Shown piece after piece: positions 10,781 to 19,696 of a stretch of DNA of 64,000 nt. The DNA lies in the NCBI GenBank assembly GCA_022264855.1, contig JABYQU010000056.1, positions 124,001 to 188,000 on the forward strand. The letters are read 5' to 3'. The notes below the pieces were generated by a model that was not told where the DNA came from, did not search any database, and was given only the letters and a program-made list of their open reading frames with translations. Position 1 is the stretch's first letter; the number at the start of each line of letters is the position of its first letter. The position numbers and the translations under genes were made by a program. Origin of the DNA: Lenzites betulinus (Eukaryota > Basidiomycota > Agaricomycetes > Polyporales > Polyporaceae).

Positions 10781-11792
10781 CGCCTAACCTCCTCTCGGAA
10801 CTCCGCCGTCTCCCACGCCCTCAGACGCGCTGCCGCGGGTGCATTCTGTTGTGGCTGGGCCGCGCGCCGTCTGTGCCACCGACGAGTGCAGTCTTGGCCG
10901 TCGTACTGCCCTCTTCCGCAGGTATAGCAGAGGGGTTCCGCGCCATTCGGTTGCGCTCCGCGCGGTCGATCGCGTGCCGCGTCTAAGTCCATGGGCTGCC
11001 CTCGGCCTCCGTACACGACTCCCGTACCGTCATGGTGTGCGGCTGCCTGTTCCTGCGCGCGCGGCGGCACGTGCTCGCGAGTCGCGCGGGGTTGCGCCCA
11101 TCGTTCGCCGCGCGCGCGCGCGCGTCCGCGTGCAGGGCGCGCTCCTGTAGCCGGTTCGCGTCCAACTGGGTCGCGAGTTTCTTCCATTCGCTGTACGTTG
11201 TGGGTAGCGGAACGTGCGCGTGCGCCTTTGATGCCGTATCGGGGAGAATCCCCTGCTTGAACCAGACCCCGACATGCGGGTTAGTGAGGTTGTAGCCTGC
11301 GGTGCGCGCGAGTTGTTCGAATTCCGCAATGTATTCTTGAATCGGTCGGTCGCCCTGCCTGAGTCGACCAATTCGGTTGAGCGCGTTCTGCGCTTCGTTC
11401 GGATCGACGAATGCCTGATCGAGGTGTGCCCAGAACTCTTCCAGCGAGACGTCCCACTCCTCTTCCGCGAAGTGTTGCTCCGTGTAGCTATTCACCCAGC
11501 CGTCGATCAACGGCCCTCTGATGCATGACATCACCGCGAGGATCTTTTCATCTTCGTCTGCCATGTGATTGGCGGCTGTGTATTGCTGGGCCTGGAGTTT
11601 GAATGTGCGATACGTGCTGCGGTCGCCGGTGAATAGATCGGGTTCCCGAAGCCGCGCGTGGTGTGAACGCGCTCGCGGTGCATTGACTGCTGCGAGCAGC
11701 TGAGTGAACTGGGCCTCGCTGAAGCCGATTACGTTCATGGGCGGCGGCGCCACCGGCGCGGGCTGCTGTGCCTGATCTCCGTTCTGCTCCAT
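10720..11792 (-). pseudogene. element A gag, frameshifted
   Basis: Capsid region from the ATG at 11792 (MEQNGDQAQQPAP) in one frame, with typical retrotransposon gag sequence such as FKQGILPDTASKAHAHVPLP. This frame runs out at 10983. The natural continuation (GQPMDLDAARDRPRG, then the zinc knuckle) is in another frame ending at 10720. The switch falls in a CG dinucleotide run near 11108-11126, and an extra CG pair would produce exactly this shift. The zinc knuckle reads CYTCGRGQYDGQDC, where the metal-binding His of C-x2-C-x4-H-x4-C is Tyr. Both changes suggest a defective nucleocapsid; a sequencing error in the CG run cannot be excluded. Confidence 0.8.
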
Positions 11793-12274
11793 CTCCGTCT
11801 CGGCTCTTCGGTCGTGGTGCGTCGCTTCTTCGAAATCTCCAATCGAGTTTCCGCGCAGCCGTAAGCCGTACCTCCGTATCACTGCGCGTCTGCTCGATCT
11901 TCAAAGTGCTTGTTCCGGACGCCGGTCCGCTGTGCTCCCGTGATTCCCAAGGTCTCAGCACCCTCGGCAAATCAATCAGTACCTGTCCTTATCTACAATC
12001 TCGGGGGACCTCCTGTTCACGTCACGCAATTGTTGCTCTGCCGTCAGGGACCCGTGGTGAGGTATGAACGGAAGGTGTGAAATGGCCCCGCCCGGATGTA
12101 AGCCGGGGCTTACTGGTACCACCCAAGAGTTCGCGATGTGAAGGGCGGCCGTGTGTCTATGCGCCCGTCTTGGCGGTAGTACGAGTATGTAGTGAGTAAG
12201 TGCGGCGTATGGCGTGTAGTATCCGCTTGTCCTTGCGGTCCAGGAGTTCCGCTTAACCCTGCGGTCCGGGTGTG

Positions 12275-12285
12275 AGCTTCGACTT
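12275..12285 (-). other. primer binding site of element A, probable self-priming
   Basis: One base inside the 5' LTR, the minus strand reads AAGTCGAAGCT. It does not begin with TGG, so it is not a standard tRNA primer site. It is a perfect complement to AGCTTCGACTT inside the LTR (12355-12345), about 33 nt downstream of the LTR TATA box, i.e. at the predicted RNA 5' end. This is the arrangement of Tf1/sushi self-priming elements. Confidence 0.7.
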
Positions 12286-12286
12286 A

Positions 12287-12559
12287 TGATACGACAACAC
12301 CCAGATAAACGCCGAAGCGATCAAACGAGCGGAGAGTGGATACCAAGTCGAAGCTGAGGATTCCCTCGCTTCGACTATGGTTTATATATTGCACGAGAGC
12401 GGGTGTCGGATGGTTCACCCGTAGTCTACTACATCACAGCGTGCGCGGGGCGTGTAGATACATGAGGACCACAGGAGAGTGGGTTGGCGTTGTGTGTTAT
12501 CTACAAGATAATCTAAGAGATATGATCGCTACCATTAGACGCCGCGAATGCTCGTAACA
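12287..12559 (-). repeat. LTR of element A (5' LTR)
   Basis: 273 bp; contains the element promoter. Predicted RNA start near 12355, where the self-complementary 11-mer begins. Confidence 0.9.
12381..12388 (-). promoter_or_regulatory. TATA box of element A LTR
   Basis: Minus strand reads TATATAAA about 33 nt before the 11-mer that pairs with the primer site. Confidence 0.65.
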
Positions 12560-12564
12560 ATGAC
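12560..12564. repeat. target site duplication of element A, right (ATGAC)
   Basis: Second copy of the 5-bp duplication at 6422-6426. Confidence 0.9.
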
Positions 12565-12639
12565 GCCGTGGCTACGTAGGGTGGCCGGTAAGACCGGACA
12601 CGGCAAGCCGCCTTGGTCATTCAGCCAATGAAGGTCGCC
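12565..12639. other. middle segment of TIR carrier between the two retrotransposons
   Basis: 75 bp left between element A and element B. Carries GGCCGG and ACCGGACACGG, resembling motifs in the two arms of the carrier. The last four bases (CGCC, 12636-12639) are the left flank duplication of element B. Confidence 0.65.
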
Positions 12640-13009
12640 TGTGGTTACGCTCACTTCTTCGGAGTTCAAACCGGGAACGTGCGAAGGAGAGCGGAGATCT
12701 GTCCTATTCGAACGCGAACGCAGTACTTAAATACATGTGGGGTTTTCTGTCTAAGGAGTCAAGCCGGGGCGACGCGTTCACCGTCGGCGGCTCGCCGCGG
12801 GGACGCGTACGTATCGTACATCACCGTGACTCGGATCGTATCGTATTGACACAGAGGAGGGATTTAGACTGTCTTGAGTCGGAGGGGACAAGACGAGGTG
12901 GAACCGGGGGACGAGGGATTCGATCTAGGGCGCGTACGATGGAGGCCTGGGCACGGCTGATGTCAGCGAGCCAAACAGATGCAACAGAACTCAGCGGGGC
13001 GTACCAACA
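12640..13009 (-). repeat. LTR of element B (3' LTR)
   Basis: 370 bp, TGTGGT...CCAACA. I found no difference from 18064-18433. Confidence 0.9.
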
Positions 13010-13023
13010 CCACTCCCTCCTCC
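13010..13023 (-). other. polypurine tract of element B
   Basis: Minus strand reads GGAGGAGGGAGTGG directly before the 3' LTR. Confidence 0.8.
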
Positions 13024-13205
13024 AGAACTCGCACTGTCGAGTCCGCAAGCCGATGTACAAGAGGATGGTGAAGTCCAATACAAGTCTTTTTTTTATATAA
13101 ATTTATGTTTGACGCAGGAGTGGGGATGGTGACTGTGAGTGGGGTTCTGTAGAGGCTGGTGCGAGCTGATGCTTTCGTTGGCAGGGTGACGTGTCGCGAC
13201 CCGAC

Positions 13206-16200
13206 CTAGTGCAGACGTCGAGCCCGCATGTTGCGCTCGACTCGAGCCTTGGCGTCGCGGCATTGCAGGTCGGCTGAGGAGTACCACAGGCGCGGCTCGG
13301 GCTCGGAGGGATGATAGCGCTTGAGACGCTCGGCGTTGTACAAGGTGCGCAACACGTAGCCGTTGCGTGTGCGGAGCTGATACGTGTTGCGATCTGTCGT
13401 GTCGTGCACCACAAAGGGCCCGTCCCAACGAGGGTGGAGTTTCGATGGCTCGTTGGTGCGCCGAAGGACAAGATCGCCGATTCCGAGTGCGCGTTCGCGG
13501 TACTGCTCTTCCCGACGATGGGCCTCGTCCTCTAGCCGCTTCAAACCCTTCGCATTTGCCTCTGTGCGGAACCTGTCGAGGTTCTGCACGTGCTCGAGGC
13601 GTTCGCGCTGAAGGAGCTCAATTTCGGCGTCCGTAGGGGGGCGACGAAGTGTGTCGAAAGTCGCTTCGCTCGGGAGGCGCAGCTGACGACCATAGGCAAG
13701 ATACGCAGGCGAGGCCCCAGTGCTTCTGTTGACGTGCGCGCGATGCGCAAGGAGGGCATCCGGTAAGTACTCGTCCCATTGATCCTGTCGATCGGGAGCA
13801 ACGAACCTAGCTAAAATCTGCACTAGGTTGTCATTGAACTTTTCAAGGTGGCCGTTGGTCTGTGGGTGATACGGCGAGGTGCGTAAGTGCTCGATGCCCA
13901 TCCGCTGAAGGTAGTTCTTGAACACGTACGACAGGAACTCCTCTCCGTTGTCTGTGAGGACCGCTTTGGGCTTCCCGTACGTAGTGATCAACTTTCGAAG
14001 CAGAGCGACAACGAAGTCGGCTGACCGGCGCGGGTGCGCCTGTGCGTAGGTAAGGTCAGTGCCGTGGTCAATCGTCGTGAGGATATATTGATTACTTTGC
14101 TTTGTTTTTGCCAGTGGACCAATCCAATCGAATGACCAACAGTCAAAGGCATCGACTCGAGGCAATGGGTGCAGCGGCTGAGGCTGTGGGGCTTCGCGGC
14201 GGGTGAACTGACAAGCATTGCAGCGTCGAATGACGTCCTCGACCAGAGCCGTGACGGATGGCATCCACGCACGGGTACGCAGCGCGTTGAGGACCGTACG
14301 AGGACCCAAGTGACCGATCTGCTGATGGACGGTTGCGATCAAGGCGCGCGCTTCCACAAGACTGGTAGGAACGCGCACCATAATTTCTCCCGTACCGTTG
14401 CTGATCTTCCGCCATAGTGCACCGTTCTGTGTGCAGAACCCGCGTGTTGAAGGCTCGCTGGCCGGGTTCTCCACAAGGCGTGCACGCCAGTCCTCGAGTG
14501 CCCGGAAACCATGCTCGTCGGATGAGGGCTCTGGCGCATCCAGAGGGTAAGCGTGCAGTGAACCTGGCTCGTTTACGGACGGCACCTGATGATTACCAGG
14601 TCGGCGTGACAGCGCGTCAGCAGCGAGCTGGTTGCGACCAGGGCGGTAGATAATGCGTACATCAAAGTGCGCAATATTGTCTGCGAAACGCGCAAGGCGG
14701 CGACCAAGGTGCTTTTGCGTTAGGAAATATTTAAGAGACTCGTGATCCGTGCGGACGACAATTGGGGATCCTTCGACGTAGCCGCGGAATTTCCGCAAGC
14801 AATGGTCAACCGCCAGCATCTCACGCTCTTGTGCGGAGTATCGCTGCTCCGTATCGGACATCCGGCGGGACTCGTACGCAATTGGACGCAGCCGGGATTC
14901 CTTGAAGCGGAAACGGTCCTCGGACCCCTCCCCCTTCTCAAAATCTTCATCCGACTGGTGGAGGATGCCCCCGATGGCGTCGCTGGAAGCATCGGTGTCG
15001 ATCACGAAGAGCCGCCAAGGCTGCGGATAACTAAGCACAGGCGCAGAGGTCAGTCGACGTTTCAGCTCGGTGAATGCGCGTTCGCAGTCAACTGACCACT
15101 GGATTGCAGCGCCTTTTCGCGGATTCCCTTTAAGTAGGTTATACAAGGGCCCAGCAACACGCGCAAACGCCTTGATGAAGCGTCGGTAGTAGCCTGCAAG
15201 GTTGAGGAACCCGCGGACGCGTGTGACGTTGTCGGGGCGCGGCCACTCCGTAATTGCGGCGACTTTCTTGGGATCCGGGCGGATGCCATCTGCAGAGACT
15301 GAGTGACCAAGGTAGTCGATCTCAGTCTGCATAAAATGGCACTTACGTTCATTGAGGATCAGGTCGTGTGCATGGAGTTGTTCAAGGACATCGAGGACAT
15401 CGCGATGATGCTGCGCAAGTGTTGGTGAGTATACAATGACGTCGTCAAGATAGACAATCACGCAGCGATCAAGAAAGGGGCGCAAGATGTCGTTCATGAA
15501 ATTTTGGAAGGTCGCTGGTGCGTTACACAGCCCAAACTCCATTACCTTGTACTGATAGTGCCCAAAGCGAGTTGTGAAGGCCGTCTTCTCCCGCGAGGCA
15601 GGCGATATTGGGATTTGCCAATATCCCGACTTCAAGTCCAGCGTTGTGAACAATTTCGCACCGTGGAGGTGCTGGTACGAATCGTCTATGCGCGGCAATG
15701 GGTAAGCATTTTTAACGGTGATAGCATTCAGCTTACGATAATCCACGCAGATTCGATTAGTACCGTCCTTTTTCTTTGCGAAGAGTGTTGGTGCGGACCA
15801 AGGCGAACGACTAGGCTCGATGATCCCATCGCGAAGGCCATCCTCCACAAACTGGCGCAGTTCTTCGTGTTCCGGTGGCGAATGCGGCCGTCCGTGTGCA
15901 CGTACTGGCTGAGCATCGCCTGTGTCGATGTGGTGAGTGACTCGGCCGTTCGGGATGTCCGAAAACTGGACACGCGTGCGAAAGAACTTCGGAAAGTTCT
16001 TCTTTGCTGTCGCTTTGAGAGCATTAGCAGCTTGAATGATCGCTGCTGCGGCAGGCCGTGTGATGTTCGTCTTGGCGTCTCGACTCGCGTCGAGTGGGAG
16101 CATGTCGAGTGGAGCTGTGAACAGTGAGACCACCCGCTGGTGTTTGCGGTGACGCTTTCCGCAAGGCGGCGTTGGTGAGTCAGAGAGTTCGACTGTGTCG

Positions 16201-17861
16201 GTCGAGCTTGGAGGGCTGACAAGTAGAGATGGTGGTGACGACCGAGCAGCTTGATCGAGGCGCACAGTTTGCTGTGTGTCGGGACAAGTTAGCAGCCAGG
16301 TACGGGTTGCCCAGTCGGGGGTGGCGCTGTGTCGTGCAAGCCAGTGCTGACCAAGAATCAGGTCGTACCGCAGGTGATTGTTATCGAGGACGTAGGCGAG
16401 AACGGGACGGACAATGCCACCAATTTTTATAACGAATTTGGCGATGCTAGATGTGGATGTGCTTCCAGCACCTTGCACTGTGCGAGGGGTGATCGGGAAT
16501 GTTTGGATACCGAGTGTACGGACAACTGATGGCTTGACATAGCAGGCCTCCGCGCCCGTGTCAACTATTGTCGTTACACGACGAAATTCGGCGCGGTGAG
16601 TACGGAGTTGGTTTGGAACGAGGACAGAGTATACAGGCAATGCCTGTCGGGAGTCCTCACCATCTGCGAGGTTCAAGACGAGCATCTCTGCCCCATCCTC
16701 CCACTCCTCCTCGTTCTCCTCTTGCCCTTCGTCTGCGGCCTCGGTTTCTTCATCCTCGTCGTCCGAATGTCCGACCAACACATGAAGGCCCGGCGGGCGC
16801 TGCTTGCGGGGCGCGCGGCACTCGCGGGACATGTGTCCGACCTTGTTGCAGTTGAAACAGCGTGGCCCTGGGAGCGATGGGCGGTTGGATGGTGGTCCGC
16901 CGAACCTCCGAGGGGTTGTAGCCATTGCGTCGAGGTCCATCGGCTGAGGGTCGCCCGAAGCAGCGCTCGTTGTGGGCGGAGGCGCGGTCAGGGACCCTGG
17001 GGATAGTAGTGAGTATGGAGACCGGTTACGCGCATGTTTCGATGACTGACCCGTATGGCTGGTACCGCGGCCGGTAGGCGTTGGCCCTCCCGAGCGATGA
17101 AGACCCGTCAAACGGTGCATTTCGTTCGCAGCGAAATAGATCTCTTCGACGGTTGTAGGCTTCTCTCGGCGGAGGTCGCGGGCCAACTCGGGCGGCAGTG
17201 GAGCGAGGAAATTCGCCAGTCTGTCGCCAAAGGTCATCTCGTCGTCCGGAATCTGCGACTCGACCTCGCGGAACAAAACCGCGTACCGGTTGAGGTTGCC
17301 CTTGTACCGGAGCGCGCGGAGGTTGTTGCGGAGGGTTTCGACCCGTAACGGTGAGTCGAACTTCTTCGTCATGGCGGCGCGGAACTCAGTCCACTGCAAA
17401 GTGCGACTGAGCGCTTTTTTCTGCGAGATGTACCATCGGAGTGCTTCGCTGCGCAATAGCATTGGCACCTGGAGCATCCAATCGCTCTCGGGGATGTGCT
17501 GTCCGCGCAAATAATCTTCCGTCAGCATGAGCCAGGCACTAACATCTTCAGCATCCTTACCGTGAAAGTGAGGCAACTCGACTTTCAGATTGCCCGGTCG
17601 CATTGACGGGGCTGCGGTCGGAGCTGATGGTGCCGGCGGGTTGTTGATGGTAAAATTAGCAGACGCGAAAGCATGACGGAGATCATCAGCGGTCAGCGAC
17701 TGTGATACAACAGGAGGGCGAGGGGCACTTGCTCGATGGTCAATGTCCCGGAGGATGGTTTCGAGGGCTTGGTAGGCCTCGGCCGGAAGATGTCGAGCAA
17801 GTGTTGCGAGCGGTCCGGGAAGAACGTTGGGGTCAGTGTTCTGGGGAGTTTCAGAATCCAT
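13206..17861 (-). CDS. element B gag-pol polyprotein
   Basis: One open frame of 1551 codons from the ATG at 17861. Gag about 1-330; zinc knuckle CFNCNKVGHMSREC with Cys335/Cys338/His343/Cys348. An acidic stretch (365-395) follows. Protease motif TIVDTGAEACYV (Asp434). Reverse transcriptase about 630-860 with YLDD at 804-807. RNase H from about 950 (IDTDASSDA). Integrase after about 1130: zinc domain VHQQIGHLG...CNACQ, then Asp (SFDWIG), Asp (LTDNGEEF) and Glu (GHLEKFND). The C-terminus has the Gypsy LHPRWDGPF block but no chromodomain. Gag and pol are fused in one frame, unlike element A. Confidence 0.95.
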   Translation of the reverse strand: MDSETPQNTDPNVLPGPLATLARHLPAEAYQALETILRDIDHRASAPRPPVVSQSLTADDLRHAFASANFTINNPPAPSAPTAAPSMRPGNLKVELPHFHGKDAEDVSAWLMLTEDYLRGQHIPESDWMLQVPMLLRSEALRWYISQKKALSRTLQWTEFRAAMTKKFDSPLRVETLRNNLRALRYKGNLNRYAVLFREVESQIPDDEMTFGDRLANFLAPLPPELARDLRREKPTTVEEIYFAANEMHRLTGLHRSGGPTPTGRGTSHTGQSSKHARNRSPYSLLSPGSLTAPPPTTSAASGDPQPMDLDAMATTPRRFGGPPSNRPSLPGPRCFNCNKVGHMSRECRAPRKQRPPGLHVLVGHSDDEDEETEAADEGQEENEEEWEDGAEMLVLNLADGEDSRQALPVYSVLVPNQLRTHRAEFRRVTTIVDTGAEACYVKPSVVRTLGIQTFPITPRTVQGAGSTSTSSIAKFVIKIGGIVRPVLAYVLDNNHLRYDLILGQHWLARHSATPDWATRTWLLTCPDTQQTVRLDQAARSSPPSLLVSPPSSTDTVELSDSPTPPCGKRHRKHQRVVSLFTAPLDMLPLDASRDAKTNITRPAAAAIIQAANALKATAKKNFPKFFRTRVQFSDIPNGRVTHHIDTGDAQPVRAHGRPHSPPEHEELRQFVEDGLRDGIIEPSRSPWSAPTLFAKKKDGTNRICVDYRKLNAITVKNAYPLPRIDDSYQHLHGAKLFTTLDLKSGYWQIPISPASREKTAFTTRFGHYQYKVMEFGLCNAPATFQNFMNDILRPFLDRCVIVYLDDVIVYSPTLAQHHRDVLDVLEQLHAHDLILNERKCHFMQTEIDYLGHSVSADGIRPDPKKVAAITEWPRPDNVTRVRGFLNLAGYYRRFIKAFARVAGPLYNLLKGNPRKGAAIQWSVDCERAFTELKRRLTSAPVLSYPQPWRLFVIDTDASSDAIGGILHQSDEDFEKGEGSEDRFRFKESRLRPIAYESRRMSDTEQRYSAQEREMLAVDHCLRKFRGYVEGSPIVVRTDHESLKYFLTQKHLGRRLARFADNIAHFDVRIIYRPGRNQLAADALSRRPGNHQVPSVNEPGSLHAYPLDAPEPSSDEHGFRALEDWRARLVENPASEPSTRGFCTQNGALWRKISNGTGEIMVRVPTSLVEARALIATVHQQIGHLGPRTVLNALRTRAWMPSVTALVEDVIRRCNACQFTRREAPQPQPLHPLPRVDAFDCWSFDWIGPLAKTKQSNQYILTTIDHGTDLTYAQAHPRRSADFVVALLRKLITTYGKPKAVLTDNGEEFLSYVFKNYLQRMGIEHLRTSPYHPQTNGHLEKFNDNLVQILARFVAPDRQDQWDEYLPDALLAHRAHVNRSTGASPAYLAYGRQLRLPSEATFDTLRRPPTDAEIELLQRERLEHVQNLDRFRTEANAKGLKRLEDEAHRREEQYRERALGIGDLVLRRTNEPSKLHPRWDGPFVVHDTTDRNTYQLRTRNGYVLRTLYNAERLKRYHPSEPEPRLWYSSADLQCRDAKARVERNMRARRLH

Positions 17862-18048
17862 GATGGTGTGTCAGCGCGCGTTAGGTACGAGGGTGTATAG
17901 CGCTATGGGTTAACGGCGTACCACGGAGTGCGGGATGAGACGTTGAGGTCGGCAACGTCGAGAACGGCAGCAGTCTAGTCAAGCAGTGCTGAGGCGGCGA
18001 GATGTCCTGTCTCGAAGGTAAATCAGTATGAGGCTGTTCTAGCCAACC

Positions 18049-18068
18049 CCACACTTGATCAAGTGTGG
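18049..18068. repeat. 20-bp perfect palindrome over the 5' LTR/internal junction of element B
   Basis: CCACACTTGATCAAGTGTGG, centred just inside the internal region; five bases lie in the LTR (from 18064). It occupies the primer-site position, and no TGG-type tRNA site is seen at the junction. Confidence 0.85.
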
Positions 18069-18433
18069 TTACGCTCACTTCTTCGGAGTTCAAACCGGGA
18101 ACGTGCGAAGGAGAGCGGAGATCTGTCCTATTCGAACGCGAACGCAGTACTTAAATACATGTGGGGTTTTCTGTCTAAGGAGTCAAGCCGGGGCGACGCG
18201 TTCACCGTCGGCGGCTCGCCGCGGGGACGCGTACGTATCGTACATCACCGTGACTCGGATCGTATCGTATTGACACAGAGGAGGGATTTAGACTGTCTTG
18301 AGTCGGAGGGGACAAGACGAGGTGGAACCGGGGGACGAGGGATTCGATCTAGGGCGCGTACGATGGAGGCCTGGGCACGGCTGATGTCAGCGAGCCAAAC
18401 AGATGCAACAGAACTCAGCGGGGCGTACCAACA
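18064..18433 (-). repeat. LTR of element B (5' LTR)
   Basis: 370 bp promoter-bearing LTR. A TATA-like TATTTAAG lies on the minus strand at 18150-18157. Confidence 0.9.
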
Positions 18434-18437
18434 CGCC

Positions 18438-18983
18438 GTGGAGTACACGTGGTCTTACAAGCCTTCTAGTAAAAAATTAGGCCGGTTGTTAGTTAGTGGA
18501 TTAGTCTTTGGGTTGCCGATTTCATAAGAAATTTCCATCTCCTAGTTAACGTTACACCTTCTCTACTTACTAAGAGTCAGATCGCACGCTATTAGATCTG
18601 GGACCTTCGCGGCGAGAAATCAAGGTTCACGGAGGCTGCGAAACTATGGCGGATGCGACATCCCGTAGAGAGGGCGAGCTATTGGATGGATTGTGCTTCT
18701 ACAAGACATTTTTACGATGTACGACTTTCTAAGGACTATCTACGATGTGTATGTTGCCTGCTAACCTCAAAATTGCGCTTTTTTTGGGCTGGGCCGGCGA
18801 ATCCGGACGAAATCGGGCAAATCTTATAGCTGGCCGCGCCGTCCAGACATCGACGCGGCCCCGAAGGGGCCGGCCGAAAAATCAGGACATAGCTCTGAAG
18901 AAAGACGATCCTGGCCGAGAATCCGGACATACCGACGCGAGACCTCAGAAAAATCGCCCGGACACGGAAGCCATAAAATGTGA
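18438..18983. other. right arm of TIR carrier
   Basis: About 0.55 kb without any gene. Contains repeated GGCCGG blocks and TCCGGAC/CCGGACA-like words near the right end (about 18800, 18917, 18957), as in the left arm. No transposase remnant recognised. Confidence 0.7.
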
Positions 18984-19025
18984 GCGTCTATCGGCCGGCC
19001 TACTATAGGGATTTTCGGGGGTCCT
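18984..19025 (-). repeat. terminal inverted repeat, right
   Basis: Perfect 42-bp inverted match to 6275-6316, ending ...GGGGGTCCT. Confidence 0.9.
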
Positions 19026-19033
19026 GGCCGCGG
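19026..19033. repeat. 8-bp target site duplication, right (GGCCGCGG)
   Basis: Identical to 6267-6274. Confidence 0.8.
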
Positions 19034-19696
19034 CCGCCCGTGCGAGCCTGCGCGGCGAGGGCAACCAACTGCGAGATCGTCTCGATCGATCCGATCGCGT
19101 GTCGGTGCGCGCGGGGTCGCGACCGCCCCCCTGACACTGACACTGACCAGTGCGCGATGCATGCGATGGCGATGGCAGCCACCGAGCCACACCGTCGCCG
19201 ATTGCGTTGCGATCGTAATCGACATCGACATCGACATCGACAGTGCATCGGTGGGGCGCGAGACGGACAGGGACACACAGATCGGCTGGCTGGCTTACTG
19301 GCTTACTGGCTGAGTTGAGTTGAGTGCGTGGGCAAGCTGGGCACTGGCGAATAGGGTTGGGGCAAGGGCAAGTGGATTATAGCACGGGCGTGTTCGAGTG
19401 TTCGACGATCTATGGCTAGGGGTATGCACAGGACGCGCGGCAAGTCGAAAGGGGGCAGACGCGAGATTATAAAGAGATGCTGTTTGGGTCTTTTACGGTT
19501 ACGGACGGGAAGGATATAGCAGTAACAGTAGCACGAACACAAGCACGAGCACACGAACAAAAGACAGAATATAATCGAACACGAGCCGTCCATGTCTGCA
19601 GAACGAAGAACGCACATGCACGTATATGTCCGCATAACAAAGAACGCATACACAGACACAGACACGCCCACCAGCAGCACCGGCACGCGCCGCGGA
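19034..19696. other. intergenic region right of composite element
   Basis: Continuation of the pre-insertion intergenic region, including the 3' UTR of the GATA gene. Holds a GACATC hexamer repeat (about 19218-19244). No gene seen. Confidence 0.6.

Larger units (their letters stand above)
6427..12559 (-). mobile_element. element A: chromodomain Ty3/Gypsy LTR retrotransposon
   Basis: 6,133 bp bounded by 273-bp LTRs and the 5-bp duplication ATGAC. Order on the minus strand: 5' LTR, primer site, gag, pol (protease, reverse transcriptase, RNase H, integrase, chromodomain), polypurine tract, 3' LTR. The chromodomain places it among chromoviruses. The single LTR difference implies a recent insertion. 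A frameshift interrupts gag, and the zinc knuckle has lost its His, so this copy is probably not autonomous, although pol is intact. Confidence 0.93.
12640..18433 (-). mobile_element. element B: intact Ty3/Gypsy LTR retrotransposon
   Basis: 5,794 bp with 370-bp LTRs that appear identical, a polypurine tract at 13010-13023, and a single uninterrupted gag-pol frame. Flanked by the 4-bp repeat CGCC (12636-12639 and 18434-18437). No chromodomain is seen at the C-terminus. Identical LTRs, an intact frame and all catalytic residues mean the insertion is recent and the copy may be active. It inserted in the TIR carrier only 75 bp from element A. Confidence 0.93.
6275..19025. mobile_element. composite TIR element with two nested LTR retrotransposons
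   Basis: A 12,751-bp insertion with 42-bp perfect terminal inverted repeats and an 8-bp direct target duplication outside them. Removing the two LTR elements leaves a carrier of roughly 0.8 kb: left arm 6275-6426, middle 12565-12639, right arm 18438-19025. The carrier has no transposase and is rich in CCGGACA-type motifs near its ends. The 8-bp duplication suggests the hAT superfamily, but the terminal bases (AGGACC) are not a textbook hAT end, so the class is inferred. It is non-autonomous. Both retrotransposons inserted in the same orientation (coding on the minus strand) after the carrier was in place. Confidence 0.8.

Noticed and set aside
18049..18063. tRNA primer site for element B
   Set aside because: No TGG directly after the LTR; a TGG lies about 12 nt inside, but its following bases do not match a tRNA 3' end that I can name.
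18438..18983. Possible transposase remnant in the carrier arm
   Set aside because: No frame resembles a hAT or other transposase; the arm is AT-richer non-coding sequence.
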